A DNA stretch of 64,000 nt from Chamaesiphon minutus PCC 6605 (GTDB lineage: Bacteria; Cyanobacteriota; Cyanobacteriia; Cyanobacteriales; Chamaesiphonaceae), in NCBI RefSeq assembly GCF_000317145.1, contig NC_019697.1, forward strand, positions 1,860,001 to 1,924,000, written 5' to 3'. Made by a program: the position numbers and the translations under genes. Below the pieces are notes generated by a model. The model saw only the letters and a list, made by a program, of their open reading frames with translations, was not told the origin of the DNA and ran no database searches. Shown piece by piece: positions 42,756 to 51,044 of this stretch (position 1 is the stretch's first letter; every line of letters starts with the position of its first letter).

Positions 42756-43949
42756 TCAAAAAGCACTTTGGATATACTTTTCACTCGATGCTGCCTTCAC
42801 TTTTTGCACGGTAGCAGGCGATACCCCAACTTCTTTAGCAGTAGCTCGAATCGACAAACCTCGCGCTAAGGCATCCAGAATCTCAACAGACGACGGCTTG
42901 GCTAGAAAATCATCATCTGTTGTCATACTACCACTCGGTCTACCAACATGAGTGCCCCATTGTTTGGCTCGTGCCATGCCAACTTTAATAGCCGCTCGTC
43001 GCTGCTGCGATCGTTCTACTGCTTCAATTTCGCACTCGACCTGAGATGGTAATCTATTTAATAGATCGCGTTCGACGTTGGATATCTCCTTTGCTTCGAT
43101 CCGTCTGAGTTCGCGCAATACCGATTTACTCAGCTTTTCATCTAACTTAAAATATTCACTATGCGAACCGATGCGATAAAGATATCGTTCGTATTTATAA
43201 ATAAAGTATCTCTCCAAATTACCACGATGCAGCCAAGTACCTAATATTTCGATTGCTACTGTTTCAAAGTGACCTTTGAGATCTGCATTTATTTCGATCG
43301 TCCGCTCTGATACCGTGCGCCCAGTCACGCCAATTTTATAGAATTCTTCGCCATCTGCAATAATTTTTAAATAATAAAGATGGTTGGCTAATGCCGATCT
43401 AACTCGATCGCGATAAATTTTGAGATCGATGAGGACATCGGGATAATCGACCGATTCTTCCTCATAAGCCAATCGGACGCGCTCTTCAAGATCGCAAAGT
43501 TTGCCATACATTAGCGGCTCTTGGACTTGGGCAAATAAATTCATCGAGAGTTTACGACAAATAACTTTCCCTAATTTAGTTAGTTCCCACCCTCCATAAC
43601 TACCTTTGTGAGGATTGTAGACGATCGTGTCTTTGGCTTCGAGTGTAAATCTATATTTTGAATCTACACCTTTCTTCTCAAATTGAAGTAAGGCTGCATA
43701 TTCTCTGGGTGTTAAATGTAAATTAAATCTGTCAAATAAGGGAAGTTCGACATCTCTACCTGACGATACCGCTCGACAAGTTGTGTCAGTATGGGCGAAG
43801 TGGTGGGCTTTGATTTCACCCTTTTTGGAAGTTAAACCTCCTTGGCAATATGGGCATTTTAGATCGGTTTTACCTCGACGCACTCGATCGACAGGTACGA
43901 GGTTGCCATCTGGGTCGATGCCGTATTCTAGCCACTGCCACATTCTCAT
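42756..43949 (-). CDS. CoiA-like zinc domain, GIY-YIG-like (T5orf172/MUG113) domain and HTH fusion
   Basis: About 397 residues. Start ATG at 43949 (MRMWQW) is chosen over a TTG at 43976. N-terminus: CPYCQGGLTSKKGEIKAHHFAH, the Cys/His signature of CoiA-like competence proteins. Middle: YYLKIIADGEEFYKIGVTGRTVSERTIEINADLKGHFETVAIEIL, with a later HSEYFKLDE, the GIY-YIG-superfamily T5orf172 pattern. C-terminus: GRPSGSMTTDDDFLAKPSSVEILDALARGLSIRATAKEVGVSPATVQKVK, a resolvase-type HTH. This combination suggests a DNA-recognising nuclease of a mobile or defence element. It lies between the integrase and pAgo. Confidence 0.7.
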   Translation of the reverse strand: MRMWQWLEYGIDPDGNLVPVDRVRRGKTDLKCPYCQGGLTSKKGEIKAHHFAHTDTTCRAVSSGRDVELPLFDRFNLHLTPREYAALLQFEKKGVDSKYRFTLEAKDTIVYNPHKGSYGGWELTKLGKVICRKLSMNLFAQVQEPLMYGKLCDLEERVRLAYEEESVDYPDVLIDLKIYRDRVRSALANHLYYLKIIADGEEFYKIGVTGRTVSERTIEINADLKGHFETVAIEILGTWLHRGNLERYFIYKYERYLYRIGSHSEYFKLDEKLSKSVLRELRRIEAKEISNVERDLLNRLPSQVECEIEAVERSQQRRAAIKVGMARAKQWGTHVGRPSGSMTTDDDFLAKPSSVEILDALARGLSIRATAKEVGVSPATVQKVKAASSEKYIQSAF

Positions 43950-44028
43950 CTCTAGTTTCACCTGCCTTTCGAGCAATGTGCAAATGATTTATGTTCTTAT
44001 TTACTATTATCCTCCTCGCTGGCTTGAG

Positions 44029-44074
44029 TTTCTAAACATTTATCGAGTCTAACTTCACTGTGTTAGTTTAGAAA
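44029..44074 (-). terminator. Hairpin at the 3' end of the Argonaute operon
   Basis: TTTCTAAAC (44029-44037) and GTTTAGAAA (44066-44074) are exact complements; inside them CTAAC and GTTAG form a second stem. It is directly downstream of the pAgo stop at 44079 in its direction of transcription, with no long U-run. It is a likely transcript end, but not a textbook terminator. Confidence 0.45.
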
Positions 44075-44078
44075 AACA

Positions 44079-46310
44079 TCACAACCAATGCTGGCGACGC
44101 ATTTCAGGCAGACAAACTCCTCTCAACTTCAAATCGGCAAGTCGATGTGCCCCAGCTAACATCGCTGGTAATTTTGGAGGATTTAGAGAACCGTAATGTA
44201 GCAATGTCAGCTTGAGATATGTCTCTAAAACATCATCGATCGATACTTGATGACCTTCAGGACGAATATTTACGCGCATTGGTTTTGGTACGCCGATTCT
44301 GGGAGCTACTTTCGTAGCCACTAAAATCGCTTCTCGATCGGATAATTTCAAAGCTATTCCTCGATCTGGAGCTTGAATTGGGTATGGTGCCCTACTAGAG
44401 ATGTTATACAGGCGCGGGCATCCAGATTTACAACATTCAATTAAGATGAACTTGGCTTTAATCGCTGCTGCCCAATCAGCTAAACATTGAGCCTCATTGC
44501 CACAAAACCTACCATCTCGAAAGATCGCCACCGTTTTACCCCTTAATTCCCCCGCAGGTAATAAAGACTCTAAAAAATGGCAAGGAATTTCCTCACCTTC
44601 AATCATGGCATCCTCAGATTTCGCTCGGAGGAATTCACCCTGCTTGCCATAAAAACAGACTCCCGCACAAGCACTCCTAGTCCCTGACAACTTGCGCTTG
44701 TTTCTCCGTCCGACATCCAATCCGACGAAGACATCAGCAATAGTTAATGGTTCGGCTAAAATAAACGGAATGTGCCCCAATTTACCCAAGACTCCTGGAA
44801 TCACCTGATTGAGCATAAATCTAGGTTCTACCTTTCGCAGTTTTTCTTCATAGACAAATTGGGTGGCGATACCTCTTTTAAGTAGCTTGCCATAGATCCG
44901 ATGGTACAGACTCCCACCATCGTCATCATCGCGGTTTCGATCGCTTTGAGGCAGAAATATAAATACTAAATCTGGAGTAATCATCAATAATTCCTCTAGC
45001 TTTTCATCCAGCTCCGCTCGTCCGCTAGGATTATCGAGATTCTCAATGTTCATTTTCGATTCATTAGGATTGAGTCTTAAGTATTTACACCAAAATTTAT
45101 CGAGATACTTTTCTACTTCTGACATGAATCGATCGCTCGATACGTTGGATGTAATCAGATCGACTTCGGCAATACGAATCGGTATTTCTGATGAGAATTC
45201 TTTGGAGCGACGATATATACCTCCTTTCATTAATCCATTAATAATGTCGTTATGACGATAAATCTGACCTTGCCCAAACAAAAGTTTCGTTTGTTCCAAT
45301 GGTTCTGCTAGTTGCCAAAACAAGGAATCATCTTCACGGTTGCTACCAACAATGGACTTCTTGATTTGGATTCCATAAGGTTTGAGACTTTGATTGGCTT
45401 CAGCTTTATAAGTATTTAACAGCTTTTGTCGCTCTGGATAGCCGATCTTAGTAGCTGCAATCAATTTATCCCAATCTAATTCTAGTTGGTCGGCTGTCTT
45501 AGCTGTAACATGCGGACGTAGAGCAGCTAAAGCATAGCAAAATTTATTTCCACGATTGCCAAATTGTACTGCTACTACTGGTTGTTCATTTGGGGCAATT
45601 CTTAATTTTTCTTTACTAATAGCACCAGTAGCTTTAGCAATTAAGTCATCACGATGTTCGGAGATAGTACCGACTATTTCCACTATGGTAGCTGTACTAT
45701 TATTATCTAAAGTTTGGACTTCAAGATTAATCAGGAGCTTGTGTAAATCTTGGCGATAGGGATGATTTTTTATAAAATCTGCTAGATCTTCTCTGGAAAT
45801 AATCGGACTGCGATTAGTAATAGTTAAAGCTGGCAGCTCTCGATTTTCAATCTGAATTATTTCATGACTGACTTCAGCCTGTCGGATGACTTTGGCATTT
45901 TTATCTTTGTATTCCTCTTTAGTACTAAACGGTCGTTCGACACTCAAAATTTCTCTGGTTAACAAAGCGATAACAATCGGCGTGAGTTTTATCTGTTTAA
46001 CTGGAGACAATTTGCCTAAACTTTCGATACTTAGATCTTGCTGGATGCTTTTCAGGGCACAATTCCACTCATCTAAACTAGGTATTTTCCCCTCGCTACC
46101 TGTGAGAGCATGAAAGATTTTTTCGTGCCAAATCACCACTACTTTTGGGAAATAGCGCGATAGCCGATAGCTGAGTTTTCTAGCAACTTGTAGATCGAGA
46201 TTTGGTGGTAAACAATAGCTAGCGAAATTGAGAGAGGCACTATATTCAATCTCGGAAACTTCAGCGATGAAGTATTGAGTATTCGTCGTCTGCTCAGTGG
46301 ATGCTGTCAT
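44079..46310 (-). CDS. Prokaryotic Argonaute (long type) with complete-looking PIWI catalytic site
   Basis: A 743-residue protein. The MID domain shows GIATQFVYEEKLRK, FMLNQVIPGVLGKLGHIPF, the 5'-guide binding pattern. PIWI: FVGLDVGRRN (Asp532), SEDAMIEGEE (Glu566 the likely finger residue), AIFRDGRFCGNE (Asp599), and LPAMLAGAHRLADL with His722 at the fourth site, giving DEDH. The spacing from Asp532 to Asp599 (67) is near that of active long pAgos. The N-terminal half should hold N and PAZ domains but is not diagnostic by eye. It overlaps the nuclease gene by 17 bases. Likely guide-directed DNA (or RNA) cleavage against invading DNA. Confidence 0.85.
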   Translation of the reverse strand: MTASTEQTTNTQYFIAEVSEIEYSASLNFASYCLPPNLDLQVARKLSYRLSRYFPKVVVIWHEKIFHALTGSEGKIPSLDEWNCALKSIQQDLSIESLGKLSPVKQIKLTPIVIALLTREILSVERPFSTKEEYKDKNAKVIRQAEVSHEIIQIENRELPALTITNRSPIISREDLADFIKNHPYRQDLHKLLINLEVQTLDNNSTATIVEIVGTISEHRDDLIAKATGAISKEKLRIAPNEQPVVAVQFGNRGNKFCYALAALRPHVTAKTADQLELDWDKLIAATKIGYPERQKLLNTYKAEANQSLKPYGIQIKKSIVGSNREDDSLFWQLAEPLEQTKLLFGQGQIYRHNDIINGLMKGGIYRRSKEFSSEIPIRIAEVDLITSNVSSDRFMSEVEKYLDKFWCKYLRLNPNESKMNIENLDNPSGRAELDEKLEELLMITPDLVFIFLPQSDRNRDDDDGGSLYHRIYGKLLKRGIATQFVYEEKLRKVEPRFMLNQVIPGVLGKLGHIPFILAEPLTIADVFVGLDVGRRNKRKLSGTRSACAGVCFYGKQGEFLRAKSEDAMIEGEEIPCHFLESLLPAGELRGKTVAIFRDGRFCGNEAQCLADWAAAIKAKFILIECCKSGCPRLYNISSRAPYPIQAPDRGIALKLSDREAILVATKVAPRIGVPKPMRVNIRPEGHQVSIDDVLETYLKLTLLHYGSLNPPKLPAMLAGAHRLADLKLRGVCLPEMRRQHWL

Positions 46311-47214
46311 GCTCTAGATGCTCTGTATAATCGCAAATCGGGGAAAAGGAACAGTGTTGGCATTGAGTGCCAGGATTGGGTCTAAAAATTAGGTTAAATG
46401 CCGATCTATTGTGGTGGTAATGATTTGAGTCATCCGCTAGCCGTTGGGCAATCTTGACAACTAGCATTTCCAATCCTTGGAGTCGGGCTGGACTCGCCGT
46501 AATGATGCTCGAACTCTGTTGCGACTCTAAATTGTAGAAAGATGCGACAGCGGGCTGTTCTGGGTACAGATATTTAGCTGCTAATAGATAGGTGTAAGCT
46601 TGGCGGCGATCGAATTTGGATGTTCCAGTTTTGAAGTCTAGGATATGGATCGTGCCATCTGGCTCGATATATACACAGTCCATCACTGCATAAAAATCAA
46701 ATTCCTTTCGTTGTAATTTGAGGGGTAATGGTTTGGGTAACTCTTCATCGCCTCGTTCTAATTGGAGAATTTGCTTGCCTTTAAGGATCGGTCGATCGTG
46801 GTATCGTTCCAGAATTCGAGTGACTCTTGCGGCGATCTCTGGCTCTAACTGCTGCACCTGAAGGAGATCGGCTACGAGCCTTGCGCCATCAGATCGATCG
46901 AGTAATTGGGGATCGGCATGAAATTCATACACTCCTCGTTGGGCGAGGTGTCCGATGGCTTGAGCGGTACTATCTGTAGCGATTAAAGCTTTAACGATCG
47001 GCTCTCGATTGCGTACTCGCCTAAATCCCCGCTGCATCGGACAATGAAAGGCTTCTAGATTGAAGGCTGGCTCGGAATCTGCCCAGAGTTTGTAGCTAAA
47101 ATACGGACGATATCTAGTTGGACTGAGCATTCTAACGGTGTGAGGAGGTTGAGTTAGGAATGAGTGCTGGTAATTTTCTAGCTCGGCTACACCAACGGTT
47201 CGGTTTGACCACAT
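46294..47214 (-). CDS. Cas4/RecB-like PD-(D/E)XK nuclease with Fe-S cysteines, coupled to pAgo
   Basis: A 306-residue nuclease. Motif II/III: FDFYAVMDCVYI with Asp179, then HILDFKTGTS with Asp193 and Lys195, and QAYTY at 205-209, the RecB QxxxY motif. One cysteine near the N-terminus (Cys58, FHCPM) and three at the C-terminus (Cys285, Cys288, Cys294 in CQHCSFSPIC) fit the Fe-S layout of Cas4/AddB. No CRISPR array or other cas gene is near. Its stop overlaps the pAgo start by 17 bases, so the two are made together. It could prepare guides or remove cleaved DNA ends for the Argonaute. Confidence 0.82.
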   Translation of the reverse strand: MWSNRTVGVAELENYQHSFLTQPPHTVRMLSPTRYRPYFSYKLWADSEPAFNLEAFHCPMQRGFRRVRNREPIVKALIATDSTAQAIGHLAQRGVYEFHADPQLLDRSDGARLVADLLQVQQLEPEIAARVTRILERYHDRPILKGKQILQLERGDEELPKPLPLKLQRKEFDFYAVMDCVYIEPDGTIHILDFKTGTSKFDRRQAYTYLLAAKYLYPEQPAVASFYNLESQQSSSIITASPARLQGLEMLVVKIAQRLADDSNHYHHNRSAFNLIFRPNPGTQCQHCSFSPICDYTEHLEHDSIH

Positions 47215-47227
47215 CTAGCGTGTTAAA

Positions 47228-47250
47228 TGGTTGATTTCTGAAATCAACCA
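47228..47250. promoter_or_regulatory. Operator palindrome in the pAgo/XRE divergent promoter
   Basis: TGGTTGATTTC and GAAATCAACCA surround one central T: a perfect 23-base dyad, 14 bases upstream of the nuclease start (47214) and about 80 bases before the XRE start (47329). A second, weaker dyad lies at 47272-47292. Both share the TTGA half-site word. Confidence 0.7.
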
Positions 47251-47271
47251 CCTCTGTAGAAAGATAGCATA

Positions 47272-47292
47272 TGTTGATTTTTTTCGTCAACA
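47272..47292. promoter_or_regulatory. Second operator-like dyad
   Basis: TGTTGA (47272-47277) and TCAACA (47287-47292) flank an AT-rich spacer. Its word TTGA matches the first dyad, so one XRE-type repressor could bind both and control both directions of transcription. Confidence 0.5.
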
Positions 47293-47328
47293 TCGATTAT
47301 CATTGAAGGTGTCTAAGTTGGAGCAACC

Positions 47329-47673
47329 GTGAGTCAGACATTCGGGAAGTGGATTAAAGATGCTCGTCGTAGCAAAGGCTATAGCCAGAGAGATCTAGCT
47401 GCTCTGGTGAAAGTTGACTATACCTACCTGTCGAAATTGGAAAACGATCGAGCGGAATATCCACCCAAAGACGATGTGATCCAAGCGTTGATCGAACATC
47501 TAGATTTGGATGTGGATCTGGCTACGCTCAGTTATTTAGCTGGACGGATTACACCAGAGGATTCAAAAGTAATTCAACAGTTGGCTAAAACCTATCAGGA
47601 TAAAATGCCTGTACTATTACGCAAGATGCAAGATCCAGAAGTGATGCGGCGGTTGTTGGAGAGTGATGGATGA
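47329..47673 (+). CDS. XRE-family transcriptional regulator
   Basis: A 114-residue protein. A helix-turn-helix occupies the first 60 residues (GKWIKDARRSKGYSQRDLAALVKVDYTYLSKLENDR), followed by a short helical tail. GTG start at 47329. It overlaps the ImmA/IrrE gene by 4 bases, a pairing common in repressor-protease switches. Divergent from the nuclease-pAgo operon across a 114-base region with two operator-like dyads. Confidence 0.82.
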   Translation: MSQTFGKWIKDARRSKGYSQRDLAALVKVDYTYLSKLENDRAEYPPKDDVIQALIEHLDLDVDLATLSYLAGRITPEDSKVIQQLAKTYQDKMPVLLRKMQDPEVMRRLLESDG

Positions 47674-48347
47674 CTTCAATTAAGCCTGCTAGATTTATTA
47701 ATAAGTCAGAGATTACTGCTATCGCCGATCGATTGTTGGTTGAGATGCGAGATGCTAATTGGACTCCTAAATGGCCACAATTAGCGGATTTAGCTGCTGA
47801 TTTTCTGGATTTGTCGATCGATTATGAGGACTTTGATGTTGGTGAGGATGGGATAATAGCTGCCAAGATTTATCCAACCAAGAAAGAAATATATTTCAAT
47901 AATGCTTTTCCAGCTATTCGAGATAATTATGGATTTTATCAATCTACGTTAGCTCATGAAATCGGTCATTGGCTGTTGCATATAGATCTGAATTTACCAG
48001 AGACTGTGAACGACGATCTCATCTCGACCGCCTTGCCTGGAGAGGTGTTTTTATGCCGGAGTTTGGATGAAAATAAAAATAAGGTGGTGAATCAAAGAAC
48101 TCCCGAAGATTGGCGGGAGTGGCAAGCTCAGTACTTTGCTAGTTGTTTGTTGATGCCACTGGATAAACTGGAAGAGGTACGGCGTGGACGTAATTTAACT
48201 AATCGACAGCATCTGGGCGCGATTGGGGATGAATTAGGTGTAACGATCTCAAATTTAATCAACCGTCTTCAGGATTTAGAGTATCTTGAGAAAGGTGGTA
48301 ATTCTAAGCAGCTTTATCCTGGTAAACGGTTGAGATTGTCAGAATGA
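47670..48347 (+). CDS. ImmA/IrrE-family metallopeptidase
   Basis: A 225-residue zinc peptidase: the HEIGHWLLH motif (HExxH) after GFYQSTLA, and a downstream WREWQAQYFASCLLMP helix with the third ligand region, as in ImmA/IrrE. A C-terminal wing (LTNRQHLGAIGDELGVTISNLINRLQDLEYLEK) looks like a DNA- or partner-binding part. ImmA cleaves its cognate XRE repressor to induce an element; IrrE acts on a DdrO repressor after DNA damage. Its partner is the XRE gene upstream (ATG overlap). Confidence 0.82.
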   Translation: MTSIKPARFINKSEITAIADRLLVEMRDANWTPKWPQLADLAADFLDLSIDYEDFDVGEDGIIAAKIYPTKKEIYFNNAFPAIRDNYGFYQSTLAHEIGHWLLHIDLNLPETVNDDLISTALPGEVFLCRSLDENKNKVVNQRTPEDWREWQAQYFASCLLMPLDKLEEVRRGRNLTNRQHLGAIGDELGVTISNLINRLQDLEYLEKGGNSKQLYPGKRLRLSE

Positions 48348-48498
48348 TTGCGATATTCGTTTACCGTATTCAAGATCCAGAAGGAGAAGAATTGAAGTGG
48401 TTTAAAGCTCAGAACGATCGGAAGCTAAAGAATACCTCATCGCCCCCTACTTTGCGATCGAACGGCTAAGACTACAAAATTTCCAGAGCGTTAACTAA
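48344..48498 (+). pseudogene. Short frameshifted gene remnant after the ImmA/IrrE gene
   Basis: An ATG at 48344 overlaps the ImmA/IrrE stop (ATGA) and reads MIAIFVYRIQDPEGEELKW, stopping at 48469. In the next frame, from near 48415, the sequence continues as SEAKEYLIAPYFAIERLRL and stops at 48498. One frameshift would join them into a small protein of about 50 residues. A third member of the XRE-ImmA unit seems lost. Function not recognised. Confidence 0.4.
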
Positions 48499-48539
48499 AG
48501 TTAGATTTGAGGAATTTGGTATAGTTAACTAATTAAGGC

Positions 48540-49511
48540 TTAACGCTTAGATGTCTGTGGTAAATCGGTTCCTTTGTGACTGTTGCGAAACCAACTTAAC
48601 CGCCAAGTCTTGGGCTGTAAATAAATACTACCCACACCGACTAAAAAGAAGAAGTAGCAAACTGCTTGCACCAAATATAGTCGCTGGGCATAGCCAAACA
48701 GTGCGGCAAATACCATGCCTGGAAATCGATCTTCTGGTAGCGTCTTACTTAAATTCCAGACCATTGGGCCGAGAATACAGTCTTTATCGGCTGGTTTGGC
48801 AAACCGCTCGTAGAAAAAGCACATTCCTTGAGACTCGCGGCTCATCTGAGCGACAGCATTAATTGCCTGGTCGAACTTACCCAGGGAAGTGACTACCAAA
48901 CCCGCAATAATTAAGAGTAACAACACTCCCATCACCGCAAAGAATTTGCGGATATTCAGGCGCATTCCCCACTTGAATAATAGCATCCCCATCAGGCTAG
49001 CTGTAACGACTCCAGCGATCGCGCCCACTACTGGGACGATCCCTTGCTGGAATTTGCTAGCAATGAAGAGTACCGTCTCAAAGCCTTCGCGAAGAATGGC
49101 AAAAAAGACTAGTCCAAATATCCCCCAACCCGCCTGAGCATCGGTTTTGAGTGCGCTACCTACCGCACTTTCGACCTCTTGCTTTAGACCTTTAGCGTGT
49201 CGTGCCATCCAGATTAGCATCCAACTGAGCAGTCCGATCGCCAGTAGCCCAAACACACCTTCCATCAGTGGTTCGATTGCGCCTGCGTATTGCTGATTGG
49301 CATCACCTAAGCCTTTAATTACCCACTCAAAGGCAACCCCAGCCATCGCACTAACGGCAATTCCCGCGCCGATCCCAAAGTAAATCCAGTTTTTGAGGTG
49401 AGTTTGTCCGGCTTTTTTGAGATAGGCGAAGACAATGCCGATGACCAGAGCGGCTTCGACACCTTCGCGGAAAGTGATAATAAAAGTAGGTAAGGCTGAA
49501 CTAAAATCCAT
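48540..49511 (-). CDS. FTR1-family high-affinity iron permease
   Basis: About 323 residues from the ATG at 49511 (MDFSSALPTF); a longer frame from 49556 is less likely. Two REGxE iron motifs: REGVEAALVIG near residues 15-25 and REGFETVLFIA in the middle, with about seven hydrophobic helices (for example GIFGLVFFAIL, VLLLLIIAGLVVTSLG, YFFFLVGVGSIYL). FTR1 carries ferric (or ferrous) iron across the inner membrane. A TTTCAT-type direct repeat lies 60 bases upstream (49572-49589), shared with the copper/metal genes nearby, so expression is probably under the same two-component system. Confidence 0.85.
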   Translation of the reverse strand: MDFSSALPTFIITFREGVEAALVIGIVFAYLKKAGQTHLKNWIYFGIGAGIAVSAMAGVAFEWVIKGLGDANQQYAGAIEPLMEGVFGLLAIGLLSWMLIWMARHAKGLKQEVESAVGSALKTDAQAGWGIFGLVFFAILREGFETVLFIASKFQQGIVPVVGAIAGVVTASLMGMLLFKWGMRLNIRKFFAVMGVLLLLIIAGLVVTSLGKFDQAINAVAQMSRESQGMCFFYERFAKPADKDCILGPMVWNLSKTLPEDRFPGMVFAALFGYAQRLYLVQAVCYFFFLVGVGSIYLQPKTWRLSWFRNSHKGTDLPQTSKR

Positions 49512-49571
49512 CGGTTGATGTTCGCGTAGGTAAAGGGTTTGAAGGCATCTTTCCAAGGATACAGAGCCATA

Positions 49572-49589
49572 ATGAAATTTAGATGAAAT
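49572..49589 (-). promoter_or_regulatory. Response-regulator direct repeat upstream of FTR1
   Basis: On the minus strand: ATTTCAT-CTAA-ATTTCAT, an 11-base period, about 60 bases before the ATG. It matches the boxes at 51862, 51898, 52986 and 63155. Confidence 0.6.
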
Positions 49590-49617
49590 TTAGCCATTGG
49601 GCGCGAAATTAGATAAT

Positions 49618-51024
49618 CTAATTCTGGTTAGATATCTTGCTCGGAGTAGCTTTAGTCGGGAGACTCACTGTAAATGTACTACCTACATCTAGTTGACTAT
49701 CAACTTGGATACTGCCATGATGCGCCTGGACGATCGCGCGGACGATCGCTAAACCCAATCCTGTTCCGCCTGTATTGCGCGAGCGATCTGCTTGCACTCG
49801 ATAAAAGCGATCGAAAATATGCGGTAAATCTGCCTCAGCAATCCCAATCCCATTATCTTGGATGGTGACGATCGCGTGACGCTCTGAAGATTCTAAGCGA
49901 ATCGTGACTACTCCGTCGGTAGGAGTGTATTGAATGGCATTATTAATCAGATTGGCGATCGCTCGATACAGCCTGTCGCTATCACCCATGACATAGATTG
50001 GCTGTTTAGTGAGGATTTCTAAGCGGAGATCGATTCTCCTTTGGAGAGGCTCTGCCAACGAACTCGCGATCGCTATTGGAGCTAATTCTTCCTCTAAATC
50101 GCTGACTAAATCGTTCAAACAGCAGGGCTGAAACTGTATGGGTAATTGTTTGGCTTCCAACCGCGATAGCCAGAGTAAATCCTCAGCGAGACGAGTGAGG
50201 TGGCGAATTTGACGCTGGGCAATTTCCCAATTATTGCGAGTTTCCGGCTCGATTACTTCGACATCTAAAGCATTTTCTACGGCTATGCTGGTGACAGCTA
50301 GCGGTGTGCGGAGTTCGTGGGCGGCATCGGCGGTAAACTGCTGAATTTGTTGGTACGACTGGTAAATTGGTTCGATTGCCAAACCTGAGAGCCACCAACT
50401 AGCCCCGCCAATTAGTAACATTGCTAGTGGAATCCCAAACATCAGCATCAAATGCAGACTACTCATATACTCATCTAATCGATCGAAGGATTGGGCAACT
50501 TGAAGATAACCCCAGTCGCGATTGTCAATCGTTTTGAGTGGTAGTGTATGAAAGTGATAGCGTTCGCCACGATCGTCAGTAATAGTTTCCCAATCCAGAG
50601 TTGGGATTTTATTCTCCCTTGGCAAAGCGAAGCTTCCGGTAAACTTGTGTTGTTTCGATCCCAAAGTTGCAATCGTTTGACCTTTTAAGTTCAATAATCG
50701 CAGACAGTAGCCTTGTTTTTTTGTCAGTTCGGCAATTTTGGAATGAGGTTTAACTGGCGAACATTCCTGGCCGACTACACATAGTCCAGGAAGTACATTC
50801 ATCACAACGGGATTTACTATTCCCGGCTGTTGTAAAACAGCTTCCAGCGTATCATGTACGGTGCCAGCTAAAGTGTTTAATTCTCGATCGACAGTTCGAG
50901 CGAATGCTCTAATCATCACTAAATGAATTGATAATCCACACAGCAATGCGATCGAACCAATGACGAGCGCATAGGTGATAGTTAGTTGAATACGGGTGCG
51001 ATTGAATAGTCGATTTTGATGCAC
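49618..51024 (-). CDS. Sensor histidine kinase (RppB/NrsS/CopS-like)
   Basis: A 468-residue kinase: N-terminal TM helix (YALVIGSIALLCGLSIHLVM), a sensor domain of about 150 residues in the periplasm, second TM (LMLMFGIPLAMLLIGGASWWL), then DHp with FTADAAHELRTPLAV (phospho-accepting His), N box NLINNAIQYTPTDG, G1 DNGIGIAEADLPHIFDRFYR and G2 GGTGLGLAIVRAI. GTG start at 51024. It ends 20 bases after the response-regulator gene. A short interspersed repeat (50032-50062) is inside its coding sequence, in frame. Likely senses a metal or redox signal, given the neighbours. Confidence 0.88.
   Translation of the reverse strand: MHQNRLFNRTRIQLTITYALVIGSIALLCGLSIHLVMIRAFARTVDRELNTLAGTVHDTLEAVLQQPGIVNPVVMNVLPGLCVVGQECSPVKPHSKIAELTKKQGYCLRLLNLKGQTIATLGSKQHKFTGSFALPRENKIPTLDWETITDDRGERYHFHTLPLKTIDNRDWGYLQVAQSFDRLDEYMSSLHLMLMFGIPLAMLLIGGASWWLSGLAIEPIYQSYQQIQQFTADAAHELRTPLAVTSIAVENALDVEVIEPETRNNWEIAQRQIRHLTRLAEDLLWLSRLEAKQLPIQFQPCCLNDLVSDLEEELAPIAIASSLAEPLQRRIDLRLEILTKQPIYVMGDSDRLYRAIANLINNAIQYTPTDGVVTIRLESSERHAIVTIQDNGIGIAEADLPHIFDRFYRVQADRSRNTGGTGLGLAIVRAIVQAHHGSIQVDSQLDVGSTFTVSLPTKATPSKISNQN
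50032..50062. repeat. Interspersed short repeat, copy 1 (inside the kinase gene)
   Basis: GATTCTCCTTTGGAGAGGCT followed by CTGCCAACGAA. The same element, differing only at two bases, lies at 63218-63248. The TCTCC/GGAGA arms form a small hairpin. In the kinase it is translated in frame. Confidence 0.65.
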
Positions 51025-51044
51025 TTTTAATGATTGATAATTAT

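Noticed and set aside
46294-47214. Possible CRISPR-Cas locus because of the Cas4-like nuclease
   Set aside because: No repeat-spacer array and no cas1, cas2 or effector gene anywhere in the window; the nuclease is coupled to pAgo.
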